Of a stretch of DNA of 64,000 bases, positions 47,291 through 55,413 are shown piece by piece. Positions within the stretch are counted from its first letter, which is position 1. Every line of letters begins with the position of its first letter. The stretch is from contig NZ_JAPIVT010000008.1 of the NCBI RefSeq assembly GCF_026239735.1, positions 62,001-126,000 on the forward strand, in the 5' to 3' direction. The notes beneath the pieces are model-generated. The model searched no databases. It saw only the letters and a list, made by a program, of their open reading frames with translations, and had not been told where the DNA came from. A program made the position numbers and the translations under genes. The DNA is from Pedobacter sp. MC2016-05. GTDB lineage: Bacteria > Bacteroidota > Bacteroidia > Sphingobacteriales > Sphingobacteriaceae.

Positions 47291-48559
47291 ATGCCCAAAA
47301 GCTTTACGTTCAAAAGTCAAATTAAAACGGGATTATACGCTGCTGTAGTAGTTTTCCTGGCTTATACGATGATTTTTGGCTTCAGAAAGACATTTACAGT
47401 CGCTACTTTCGACGGATTAACCATAGCTGGATATAGCTACAAAACCATTTTAGTAATTTGCCAAATGCTTGGCTATTTACTCGCCAAATTTTATGGCATT
47501 AAATATATTTCCGAACTTAAACGCACAGGCCGAGGAAAAATTATTATCGTCCTAACAACCATAGCGTGGTTAAGCTGGCTATTATTTGCCCTCGTTCCCG
47601 TACCCTATAACATCGTTTTTCTTTTCATTAACGGCTTTCCGCTCGGCATGCTTTGGGGCGTGGTATTCTCCTACGTAGAAGGCAGACGAAGCACCGATTT
47701 CATTGGTGCAACTTTAGCCGTAAGCTTCATTTTTGCTTCAGGATTTGTAAAATCGGTTGGCTCATGGTTAAGTATAACCTTTAATTTAACTGAATTTTGG
47801 ATACCATTTTATGCTGGCTTAGTCTTCATGGTTCCGCTTTTGATTTTCGTTTTCTTAATGGAGAAAATACCTCCACCCAATGATGAAGACATCAAAGACA
47901 GAGCCGATAGAATACCAATGACTGAGCAGGACAGAAAGCTGTTTGTAAAAGAATTTTTTGCTGGCTTGGTTGCCTGTGTAATCATTTATTGCTTCGCCAC
48001 AATTTTTAGAGATATCAGAGATAATTTTAGTGCCGAAATGTGGAATGAAATGGGTTTTGCGAACCAACCCGCCATTTTTGCCAAAACAGAGACACCAATA
48101 ACGTTAATCGTTTTGCTATTAATTGGCAGCATGGTACTGATCAAGAATAACTTTACAGCCCTTAAAACAGCCCATTATTTTATCCTAGCGGGATTTATTT
48201 TAGCGGGTACATGTACACTACTTTTTAAAGCAAATTTAATTCAACCCATTTGGTGGATGACGTTGGTTGGCCTTGGGCTCTACATGGTTTACATTCCATT
48301 TAATGCTGTATTTTTCGATCGGTTAATATCAACTTTTAAGTACGCCAGCAACGTAGGTTTTTTAATTTACATAGCCGATTCATTTGGTTACGTAGGGAGT
48401 ATAGGGGTTTTATTGAGTAAAGAAATATTTAAAGTAAAATTGAACTGGGTAACATTTTTTTCTAACAGCGTAATCATTTTATCTATCATTGGCTGCCTAC
48501 TTACTGTTTACTCACTCCTGTATTTTTCAAAGAAATTTATTTCACATTCAAAGATTTGA
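47291..48559 (+). CDS. DUF5690 MFS-like membrane protein
   Basis: 422 aa with about twelve hydrophobic segments. The opening YAAVVVFLAYTMIFGFRKTFT and GFPLGMLWGVVFSYVEGRRSTD are diagnostic of DUF5690 as I remember it. A transporter of the major facilitator kind is likely; substrate unknown. Its 3' end overlaps the convergent lipoprotein gene by 23 bp. Confidence 0.8.
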   Translation: MPKSFTFKSQIKTGLYAAVVVFLAYTMIFGFRKTFTVATFDGLTIAGYSYKTILVICQMLGYLLAKFYGIKYISELKRTGRGKIIIVLTTIAWLSWLLFALVPVPYNIVFLFINGFPLGMLWGVVFSYVEGRRSTDFIGATLAVSFIFASGFVKSVGSWLSITFNLTEFWIPFYAGLVFMVPLLIFVFLMEKIPPPNDEDIKDRADRIPMTEQDRKLFVKEFFAGLVACVIIYCFATIFRDIRDNFSAEMWNEMGFANQPAIFAKTETPITLIVLLLIGSMVLIKNNFTALKTAHYFILAGFILAGTCTLLFKANLIQPIWWMTLVGLGLYMVYIPFNAVFFDRLISTFKYASNVGFLIYIADSFGYVGSIGVLLSKEIFKVKLNWVTFFSNSVIILSIIGCLLTVYSLLYFSKKFISHSKI

Positions 48560-49076
48560 TTACCGAATCAACTACATTGAAATTCTCCTTTTTATCTTTA
48601 ACATCAACACTGAATATAAATGAAAACGTTTTGCCCTTCCAGTTGAAAACATTGAAAATTCCCTTATTCCGATTTGTAATTACCGTGGTTTCAAAATCAG
48701 CCCTTAAAACCTTTTGCTTTCCAACCATAATTTCCTTTGGTTGGTTGAGCATCCCAAATTCAATCTTTCTTTTATGGTAACTCGCTCTTGATTGTTTGAT
48801 CAGATTTTCCAGGTTCTTTTCTACACTTACCGAATCAATTGCAGTTATGATGAGGTAAGCGTCTTTAGAAAAGGGCTCGTCATCGCTTGCAGAAATAAAC
48901 CGGCTATTTGGAACGCCTTCAATAGGGCGGTCCTTTTTGACCTTCCAATATTTAGGTAAACTGAAACTCCAACCTCCTTTACGGTATAAAACAAATTCTT
49001 TCTTTTTTGTGGATGAATAATTGCAAGCTGTTAGCAGCAGTATCAGAGCCAACGCCAAAAGAAGAGTTGTTTTCAT
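48537..49076 (-). CDS. Small lipoprotein, PsbP-like fold
   Basis: 179 aa, signal and lipobox LLLTAC (Cys18). The mature part begins with WSFSLPKYWKVKKDRPIEGVP and contains alternating beta strands of the PsbP/DcrB-like type. Unknown function. 2 bp after the DUF4440 gene on the same strand, so they probably form a two-gene unit. Confidence 0.65.
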   Translation of the reverse strand: MKTTLLLALALILLLTACNYSSTKKKEFVLYRKGGWSFSLPKYWKVKKDRPIEGVPNSRFISASDDEPFSKDAYLIITAIDSVSVEKNLENLIKQSRASYHKRKIEFGMLNQPKEIMVGKQKVLRADFETTVITNRNKGIFNVFNWKGKTFSFIFSVDVKDKKENFNVVDSVIKSLNVK

Positions 49077-49078
49077 AT

Positions 49079-49507
49079 TTAGGAGCTATGATCTACTATT
49101 ATTTTCCAAATACCCTCAATCTTTTTAAAAAGCAAAGTATAGTAGCCTTGTGGCTCGTCTTTTTCGCGTTTTAAATGCCAGCTACCCAAAACGAAAGCCA
49201 CATCTTTATTTAAGAAATCGATTTTCTTAATCCCGAAAGTCAATTGGCCCATTCCAGCTTCTCCTGAATAAGTTTTTTTGTAATTATCCAACGTTTTTTG
49301 CCAGCCATAAGTGGGTCCGCTTTTGCCTACAAAAAGTAAACTATCGCTTTTAACATAACCCTGCATAAATGTTTCCAGGTCGCCTTTGTTCCAGGCTAAT
49401 CTTTGCTTTTCAAGCACGTCAAGAATAGTTTTTTTATCTGCCGTAGTTTGAGCTGCGACAGAAAAAGTGATCAGGCAAAAGAGTATTGCAAAAATTGATT
49501 TCATCAT
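49079..49507 (-). CDS. Secreted NTF2-like (DUF4440/SnoaL) protein
   Basis: 142 aa with a signal peptide ending FSVAAQ, then the small alpha+beta NTF2-like cone: LEKQRLAWNKGDLETFMQGY, YGWQKTLDNYKK, VAFVLGSWHLKRE and a final VDHSS. Family DUF4440; may be an enzyme or a binding protein. Paired with the lipoprotein gene. Confidence 0.78.
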   Translation of the reverse strand: MMKSIFAILFCLITFSVAAQTTADKKTILDVLEKQRLAWNKGDLETFMQGYVKSDSLLFVGKSGPTYGWQKTLDNYKKTYSGEAGMGQLTFGIKKIDFLNKDVAFVLGSWHLKREKDEPQGYYTLLFKKIEGIWKIIVDHSS

Positions 49508-49680
49508 ATTAATTTTAATTTTTAGGGATCATTAATTTCCCGTTAGGTAAGAATGTAGAAATACATCCTCAACTAAAATAACAAAAAGCTTTTAAATTTA
49601 GATAATATCGTATTTTAATCCTGGAATAAGATTTGCGACCTGTTTTCAATTAATTTCGAGTACCAAAACAAAGTAAACCT

Positions 49681-50349
49681 ATGAATGACTTTTACGAGAA
49701 GTTTCGCGACCTAACTTTTTTTGATAACCACCCAGAAGCGATCGCCAATCACCTTGATAATTTTTATACATCCGAAGAAATCACGGTTTTCCATGAAATG
49801 GTATCACCCGATTTTCATCTGGATGTCTACTTTATCAATTCTGAGCAGCACAGCTTTAACATTTTATTAACTTCTGGGATGAGTTTGCTGGAAATGACCG
49901 TGCCGGAGCGTGTAGAAAATCCTGAGCAATACAAGTTCGCCGAGCTCATGATTCTGCTACCAAAAGAAATTGAGTTTGGAAAGGTTTTTCCAAGTGAAAA
50001 CGAGAACGATTGGATTTTGGGCATGTTAAAAGAAACTGCTCGTTTTCCGCACCATTATGATACCTGGTTAACCATTGGCCATACCTTACAAGCCACTTCA
50101 GATATGGAACCTTATGACCAAGAAACTGATTATGTTGGTTTGGTTGTTCTACCCTCGGTAACGTTCGACGAAGAATTTACCGAGATAAAAGTAGATAACG
50201 AAGTAATAAACATTTTGTCTATTTTCCCTTTGTACAAGAATGAACTGGACTATAAAATTGCAAATGGCTACAATGCTTTGCTAGATCGTTTGATTGAGAA
50301 AGATGAGAAAGAAGTTTTTAGTAACCAAAGAGGAAACTTATTAGATTAA
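49681..50349 (+). CDS. Suppressor-of-fused (SUFU) domain protein
   Basis: 222 aa bacterial SUFU-domain protein (VFHEMVSPDFHLDVYFI, LLTSGMSLLEMTVP, YKFAELMILLP, WLTIGHTLQ). SUFU is known from Hedgehog signalling in animals; bacterial versions have been proposed as immunity proteins against toxins, but no toxin gene is present here. The stop and the next start overlap (TAATG), so it is translationally coupled to the small membrane protein. Confidence 0.85.
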   Translation: MNDFYEKFRDLTFFDNHPEAIANHLDNFYTSEEITVFHEMVSPDFHLDVYFINSEQHSFNILLTSGMSLLEMTVPERVENPEQYKFAELMILLPKEIEFGKVFPSENENDWILGMLKETARFPHHYDTWLTIGHTLQATSDMEPYDQETDYVGLVVLPSVTFDEEFTEIKVDNEVINILSIFPLYKNELDYKIANGYNALLDRLIEKDEKEVFSNQRGNLLD

Positions 50350-50630
50350 TGAAAGCAATCTATAAAATATTATCGGGAGGAATATTACTGTTCATCATCA
50401 TTAATTGGGCAACTGCAAGCCTAAATTACAATGCTGATGGTGCAGACCAATATGGATTTCCACTAAACTTTTATACCAAAGTAAGTGGCTATGATGTGAT
50501 AACAAAAGAAGGAAGAACCAGTACAAATTTTAATTTTTTTGCGTTTCTAGCCGATGTAACATTCGCTTTAGCAAGTAGCTGGCTCATCTTTACTTTTATA
50601 GATAGGTTCAAGAAAAAAGCCAATGTTTAA
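50349..50630 (+). CDS. Small membrane protein coupled to SUFU gene
   Basis: 93 aa with an N-terminal membrane helix (ISGGILLFIIINWATAS-like) and a C-terminal helix (VTFALASSWLIFTFI) around a polar loop. No family recognised. Its ATG overlaps the stop of the SUFU gene. Confidence 0.6.
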   Translation: MKAIYKILSGGILLFIIINWATASLNYNADGADQYGFPLNFYTKVSGYDVITKEGRTSTNFNFFAFLADVTFALASSWLIFTFIDRFKKKANV

Positions 50631-50805
50631 CGTAACAAATAAGAGCAGCAAAACCGAAACTTCAATCTTTATCCGGATAACATCGCAAAAAGCTGAAATA
50701 CACTATATTTATTAAATCTGGAAATAGAATAGCGTTGATAGAAGTAAATATAACCGACAATTAACAGACCTGAAAATTGCTACCTTGCAAAACATAAAAT
50801 TTATC

Positions 50806-51672
50806 ATGACAAAAAAAGTTGTAGCCATTGGCGAAATATTGTGGGATGTTTTTCCCGAAGGAAAAAAGGCAGGTGGATCTAGTATGAATGTGGCGCTTAA
50901 CTTGCACAAACAGGGTATAAAGAGCCAATTTATTAGCGCTATTGGCGATGATGAAAACGGAAAAGAACTTTTAACCTTTTTATCCTCAAATCATTTCCCA
51001 ATTCACCTCATCCAAACAAACAACTTACCAACAAGTACAGTAGAAGTTCAATTAGATGCGCAGCATCAGGCTACTTATACTATTGTGGCACCAGTTGCCT
51101 GGGATGCGATTCAACTTACTGAAGAAAATGTTGCTGCTGTGAAAAACGCTGACGCCTTTGTGTATTGCAGTTTGACTTGTAGAAATGAAAACAGCCGAAA
51201 CACCATTTTATCTTTATTAAAGGAAGCCAAGCTTAAAGTATTTGATATCAATCTTCGCCCACCATTTTACACCATAGAAACTTTAAAGGTGCTACTTTCT
51301 GTAGCCGATATTTTAAAAGTAAACGAGCACGAATTACTTTATTTGAAAAACGAACTCGCCTTTACCGGCAATACAGATGAACAATTGCTAAAACAATTGA
51401 GCAACACTTTCAACATCAACATGATTTGCTTGACCGTTGGCGAAAAGGGTGCATATGTATTACAGGAAAACAAACTTTACCAACATAAAGGCTACCGGGT
51501 GGAAGTGGCCGATACCGTTGGGGCAGGTGACTCTTTCTTGGCCACTTTTATTGCCAGCTACTTAAAGGGCTACCCCATTGACACAGTTTTGGATAGAGCT
51601 TGCAAGGTTGGCAGTTTCGTGGCTTCACAAGCTGGAGCAAACCCTGATTATGGAGAAGAAGTTTTTCATTAG
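50806..51672 (+). CDS. PfkB-family carbohydrate kinase (fructokinase-like)
   Basis: 288 aa ribokinase-fold sugar kinase. IGEILWDVFPEGKKAGGSSMNVALNL and the C-terminal DTVGAGDSFLATF signature with the catalytic Asp define the family. The start 50806 (MTKKVVAIGE) is preferred to the upstream TTG at 50785, which overlaps a -7-like TACCTTG. Specificity is probably fructose or a related sugar, by analogy only. Confidence 0.9.
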   Translation: MTKKVVAIGEILWDVFPEGKKAGGSSMNVALNLHKQGIKSQFISAIGDDENGKELLTFLSSNHFPIHLIQTNNLPTSTVEVQLDAQHQATYTIVAPVAWDAIQLTEENVAAVKNADAFVYCSLTCRNENSRNTILSLLKEAKLKVFDINLRPPFYTIETLKVLLSVADILKVNEHELLYLKNELAFTGNTDEQLLKQLSNTFNINMICLTVGEKGAYVLQENKLYQHKGYRVEVADTVGAGDSFLATFIASYLKGYPIDTVLDRACKVGSFVASQAGANPDYGEEVFH

Positions 51673-51718
51673 AATGCTAATGTTTTAATTCATTAATATC
51701 CTCGTCTAAAGAAGGCAT

Positions 51719-52672
51719 TTATTTAAATACAACCTCCGTAGCTCCATAACCGAACTTTTCTTTTCGAGCATCCATGTAGGTTTTAATATGAGGATTTTTA
51801 CTAATTAGTTTATGAATTTTATCTCTCAACGTTCCGTTTCCTGAACCATGTATGAAAACCATTTTATCAAAGTGATGCACTACTGCAGCATCTAAAGCAT
51901 TTTGAAAATGATTCAGCTGAATTTGGAGAATTTCATCAGCCTCTAAAAAATGGTGATCGTCTCTTAATTTCTCAATATGAAGATCTATTTCTCTTGCAGG
52001 AGCATCAACAGTCCGTTTTTCAGCAGGCGATTTGAAGAAACTTTCTTTCAGCTTTTGTGCATCGATAATAATAGGTACCAGATCATCCAAACGGATTAAC
52101 CAACCTTTGAGATTAGATTGTGGCAGTTCTTTTTGTTCGGTCGAAAAATCCTTTGCCCTGAATTTTTTGCGAATCACCAAAGGATCAATCGGTTTAATAT
52201 CAGCTTTGCTAAAAACCAAAATCTGAAAAGTAAATTCGGGCCAGATATCCAAATCTGCTAATGATGCCGAATAAATCAAACTTGATTGATAAGATTCAAT
52301 CACACCATGAAATAAGCCTGAGTATTTCTCTTTCTTCTCTGAGGTTAGACTCACCAACAACACATTAGGTGATTGGTTTTGAAGATAAAAATGAACCACA
52401 TTACCGGCTTTATTATCTGTAGCAACGGCGACATAAATTCCATTTTCAATTTTGCTTATCGATGGAACGTTTACCTGAATGGGTTTGGGTGCATCGATTT
52501 CTTCTGCAACTACACCATGCCCGTGCACCGAAGTTAAATTACTTACGGCAACCGGAATTTCAAAACCATCCTCATCGGTAACGCCCAAAGTTTGTGCGTC
52601 GATAATTCTGGTTACATAACCCTCCCGTTTTTCATCAACAAAACGAACAAAATCTCCTAATTTAAATTTCAT
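51719..52672 (-). CDS. DUF2027 and Smr domain protein
   Basis: 317 aa. The N-terminal FKLGDFVRFVDEKREGYVTRI part and the middle fit DUF2027. The C-terminal Smr endonuclease-like domain shows IDLHIEKL, a helix of EILQIQLNHFQNALD and the IHGSGNGTLRDKI loop. Smr domains cleave or bind nucleic acid, also in MutS2 and ribosome rescue. Likely a Bacteroidetes-specific nucleic acid enzyme. rsgA is 56 bp upstream on the same strand, so they may be one unit. Confidence 0.85.
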   Translation of the reverse strand: MKFKLGDFVRFVDEKREGYVTRIIDAQTLGVTDEDGFEIPVAVSNLTSVHGHGVVAEEIDAPKPIQVNVPSISKIENGIYVAVATDNKAGNVVHFYLQNQSPNVLLVSLTSEKKEKYSGLFHGVIESYQSSLIYSASLADLDIWPEFTFQILVFSKADIKPIDPLVIRKKFRAKDFSTEQKELPQSNLKGWLIRLDDLVPIIIDAQKLKESFFKSPAEKRTVDAPAREIDLHIEKLRDDHHFLEADEILQIQLNHFQNALDAAVVHHFDKMVFIHGSGNGTLRDKIHKLISKNPHIKTYMDARKEKFGYGATEVVFK

Positions 52673-52728
52673 AACTTATTTTTACAGCAAAGACACAAAG
52701 TACATGAATCTAGTCTTTAAGCTTTTCT

Positions 52729-53649
52729 TTAATGCCTTGTATCGTTATTATGGTAAATACTTAAATAGCTTTCATAACGTGACACAGCAATACCACCCTC
52801 ATTCACCGCTTCGATTACGGCACATCCAGGTTCATTTATATGGCGACAGTTATTGAACCTACATTGGTGTGAAGTTTTAAAAATCTCCCTAAAAAAATGA
52901 CCTAACTCCTCTTTTTCAATATCAATTACACCCAATTCTCTAATTCCTGGCGTATCTACAATAAAACCACCTTGTGGTAATTCGAACATCTCAGCAAAAG
53001 TTGTGGTATGCTGACCTTTATCGCTCCAATCTGATACCTCCCCTGTTTTCAAATCTCTATCAGGCAGCAAAGCATTTATTAAACTGGATTTACCGACGCC
53101 GGAATGCCCGGAAATTAAGGTAATTTTATTTGTAATTAACTCCTGAATAACTGGAATATTGATCCCTTTTAAAGCCGAAACTTCATAACAGGGATAACCA
53201 ATATTTTCATAAATATTTTTGAATTCCTGTAATATTTCCAGACCCTCTTTACTAAATAAATCAAGCTTGTTGAATACCAAAACGGCAGGTACATCGTAAG
53301 CCTCAGCGGTAACCAAAAACCGATCAATAAAGCCCAATGATGTCCTCGGTGAAGCAAGTGTAACCAGCAAAATGGCCATATCCAAATTTGCAGCCAGAAT
53401 TTGCGCCTGCTTGCTTAAGTTAATCGATTTGCGGATAATGTAATTTTTTCGAGGCAGCAACTCGTTTATTAAGCCTTGATTACTGTCTTTCTCCAGGTCG
53501 AATTTCACCCGATCGCCCACAGCAATTGGATTGGTAGTTTTAATTCCTTTAATCCTGAATTTACCAATAATACGACAGTCGTAACGCTTGCCAGTATCAG
53601 CCAAAACGCTATACCAACTTCCCGTAGATTTAATAATTAAGCCCTGCAT
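52729..53649 (-). CDS. rsgA: Ribosome small-subunit-dependent GTPase RsgA
   Basis: Circularly permuted GTPase that helps mature the 30S subunit. N-terminal OB fold (GLIIKSTGSWYSVL), G4 VFNKLDL before G1 SGHSGVGKSS (the permuted order) and G3 DTPGIRELG, then the C-terminal zinc knuckle CRFNNCRHINEPGC. I start at ATG 53649 because the -7 box at 53659-53666 covers the upstream TTG. 306 aa. Confidence 0.95.
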   Translation of the reverse strand: MQGLIIKSTGSWYSVLADTGKRYDCRIIGKFRIKGIKTTNPIAVGDRVKFDLEKDSNQGLINELLPRKNYIIRKSINLSKQAQILAANLDMAILLVTLASPRTSLGFIDRFLVTAEAYDVPAVLVFNKLDLFSKEGLEILQEFKNIYENIGYPCYEVSALKGINIPVIQELITNKITLISGHSGVGKSSLINALLPDRDLKTGEVSDWSDKGQHTTTFAEMFELPQGGFIVDTPGIRELGVIDIEKEELGHFFREIFKTSHQCRFNNCRHINEPGCAVIEAVNEGGIAVSRYESYLSIYHNNDTRH

Positions 53650-53658
53650 AGTTGAAAA

Positions 53659-53666
53659 CAAAGGTA
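53659..53666 (-). promoter_or_regulatory. -7 box (TACCTTTG) for rsgA
   Basis: Exact TAnnTTTG match 9 bp before the ATG at 53649. Confidence 0.5.
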
Positions 53667-53711
53667 TGAAAAGGATGGAAGATGTGGGTGGGAAAAATTA
53701 CTTGTAGCGCA

Positions 53712-53800
53712 TCATTTCGACCATAGCATAGCAAAGTCGAGAAATCTTTTAACCATAACGTTCTTTATGATACAGGAATTCTCTGCTGCGCTCGAAATGA
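53712..53800. repeat. Palindromic CATTTCGA intergenic repeat
   Basis: TCATTTCGA (53712-53720) and its complement TCGAAATGA (53792-53800) flank AGTCGAGAAATCT- and TTCTCTGCTGCGC-like inner parts. It resembles the very common Bacteroidetes repeat with GAGAAATCT and GAATTCTC halves. Confidence 0.55.
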
Positions 53801-53847
53801 CGGATATCTTTAAGATTTTAAATATTAACTTCGCCAAAAACCTACAA

Positions 53848-54297
53848 ATGGAAAACTTCAAAATTATTGGCATCTCAACAGAAACCAGCAATCAAAACAA
53901 TCAGGCAGCAGCAGATTTAGGAAAACTGTGGCAAAGATTTTTCGCTGAAGAAACAGCTTCGAAAATTCCCAATAAAGAAAATGAAGATATTTATGCCATT
54001 TACACCGATTATGAAAGCGACTACACTGGCAGATACACCACGATTATCGGGCAACAGGTAAGCACATTAGATAACATTCCAGATGGTTTTGTGGGTAGAG
54101 AAATTAAAAATGAGAGGCTCATTAAATACAAAGCAAAGGGAGAAATGCCACATGCTGTTGTAGATACGTGGCAGGAAATATGGGCAAACGACATTGCTTT
54201 ATATAGAACCTACAATGCCGACTTTGAAGTTTACGGAGAAAAATCTCAGCAGGGGTCAGATTCGGAAGTAGAGATTTATATTGGGGTGAGGAGTTAG
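53848..54297 (+). CDS. GyrI-like effector-binding domain protein
   Basis: 149 aa single domain of the GyrI/AraC effector-binding type (WQRFFAEETASKIPN, IYAIYTDYESDY, MPHAVVDTWQEIW). Probably binds small hydrophobic ligands. Start taken at MENFKIIG; an earlier ATG at 53767 lies inside a palindromic repeat, and a TAACTTCG promoter-like box precedes the chosen start. Confidence 0.82.
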   Translation: MENFKIIGISTETSNQNNQAAADLGKLWQRFFAEETASKIPNKENEDIYAIYTDYESDYTGRYTTIIGQQVSTLDNIPDGFVGREIKNERLIKYKAKGEMPHAVVDTWQEIWANDIALYRTYNADFEVYGEKSQQGSDSEVEIYIGVRS

Positions 54298-54298
54298 A

Positions 54299-54634
54299 TT
54301 AGCCTTTTTTAAGATAGGGTTTTAAGCGATTAAATTCCTTTCTTGAGTCTGCATTCTTTATAGTTACCACAATAACACCATTTGCTGCCCTGACACCATA
54401 GATCGCAGTAGCAGCCGCATCTTTTAACACTTCTACCTTTTCAATTGTATTCGGGTTTATCATTGTTGAAGAGGGATCATTTAAAATATAACTCTTCTTT
54501 TTAAAGACAACTACCCAAAGCGGAGGATTATCCGAAATCGTTGAAGAACACCTTAATCTTATTGTTGGTTGAGTTTGTGAATAAGCATTGAAACTAAAAG
54601 CTGCGCATAGCAGAATAAAGAAAAGAGATTTCAT
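54299..54634 (-). CDS. Stand-alone TonB-plug-like secreted protein
   Basis: 111 aa with a signal peptide ending NAYSQ. The body ends with IEKVEVLKDAAATAIYGVRA and NGVIVVTIK, which is the hallmark of the plug domain of SusC-type TonB-dependent receptors. No carboxypeptidase-like domain and no beta-barrel follow. Either a plug-only protein or a remnant of a receptor; there is no adjacent SusC/SusD gene. The stop is 2 bp from the convergent GyrI-like gene. Confidence 0.7.
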   Translation of the reverse strand: MKSLFFILLCAAFSFNAYSQTQPTIRLRCSSTISDNPPLWVVVFKKKSYILNDPSSTMINPNTIEKVEVLKDAAATAIYGVRAANGVIVVTIKNADSRKEFNRLKPYLKKG

Positions 54635-55206
54635 AAAGATGTTTTAATGATGATTCTTACTGGATGGAAATTCCATAAAATAGTAAAGGCAGTATAGCGC
54701 TCGAACATTCTACATCACGATTTTTTAAAACATACCAGCAACAAACTCAAATAGTACCTTAAACTAGCTTAGCTAAACCTGACAGCAGCGGAAATACTTT
54801 TTGTTGCATTAACTAAATAGATTGCCACGTCGTTCCTCCTCGCAATGGCGGAAATGGGAAAGGCAGAGGAATCCGCAAAAAAGATTGTAGCGAATGGCAG
54901 GATTGCTTTAGCATAAGAATTACTGAATCTGCTTTTTCAACAAAATAAAATAATCATTTATTAACCACCCCGCCCTGCGGGCACCCCTCCTTATAATAAG
55001 GAGGGGAGATGAAAACCCAGAGCATTAAGATTCTTGCGTCGATCATCTTCGAAATAACGATTTCTATTTTAGTTTTCGGTTCAAAAAATGCCGCTATTTC
55101 ATTTGATTAAACGTTTTATTAAAAGTTTTTCAAATAAATTTAAAAATTGTTTGCAATTAAGAAAAATAATCTGCTACTTTACGGTGTACAAAATACACCA
55201 ACAGAA
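54635..55206. other. Intergenic region before the thr leader: repeats and promoter
   Basis: No ORF. It contains a REP-like half repeat (54829-54851, GATTGCCACGTCGTTCCTCC), a perfect 10-bp hairpin CCCCTCCTTA/TAAGGAGGGG (54984-54993, 54997-55006) embedded in CCGCCCTGCGGGC, both typical Bacteroidetes intergenic repeats, and the thr promoter at 55150-55182. Confidence 0.55.
55150..55182 (+). promoter_or_regulatory. Promoter of the thr operon (TTTG, 21 bp, TACTTTAC)
   Basis: TTTG (55150-55153) and TACTTTAC (55175-55182; consensus TAnnTTTG, one mismatch in the T-block and a C for G) are 21 bp apart, the expected Bacteroidetes spacing. The leader peptide ATG lies 24 bp downstream. Confidence 0.5.
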
Positions 55207-55272
55207 ATGATTTTCAATACTTCAATTATTACAACCATTATTATTACCACCGGGATAAACCAGCGGGGCTAA
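55207..55272 (+). CDS. thrL: Thr/Ile-rich attenuator leader peptide
   Basis: 21 codons from ATG 55207 with 5 Thr and 7 Ile, clustered as TSIITTIIITTG, then a stop at 55270-55272. It is too short for usual ORF calling. The composition parallels the E. coli thr leader. It precedes a terminator and the thrABC operon, so it should sense charged tRNA-Thr and tRNA-Ile through ribosome stalling. The stop region (CGGGGC 55264-55269) can pair with GTCCCG (55310-55315), inside the terminator stem. Confidence 0.85.
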   Translation: MIFNTSIITTIIITTGINQRG

Positions 55273-55304
55273 TTTGTTGTAAGTTGAATTAACATATAAC
55301 ACAG

Positions 55305-55340
55305 AAAGCGTCCCGACACAAATCGGGGCGCTTTTTTTTT
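55305..55340 (+). terminator. Attenuator terminator of thrABC
   Basis: 12-bp stem (55305-55316, 55323-55334; one U.G) with loop CACAAA and nine T's from 55332. The left arm is in competition with an antiterminator pairing to the end of the leader ORF. Confidence 0.88.
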
Positions 55341-55413
55341 AAACCAAAACCATTGAAAACTGCACAAACTAATTAACAAGCAAGCGTGCAAGGTTCATTA
55401 AAACTAAAAACTA

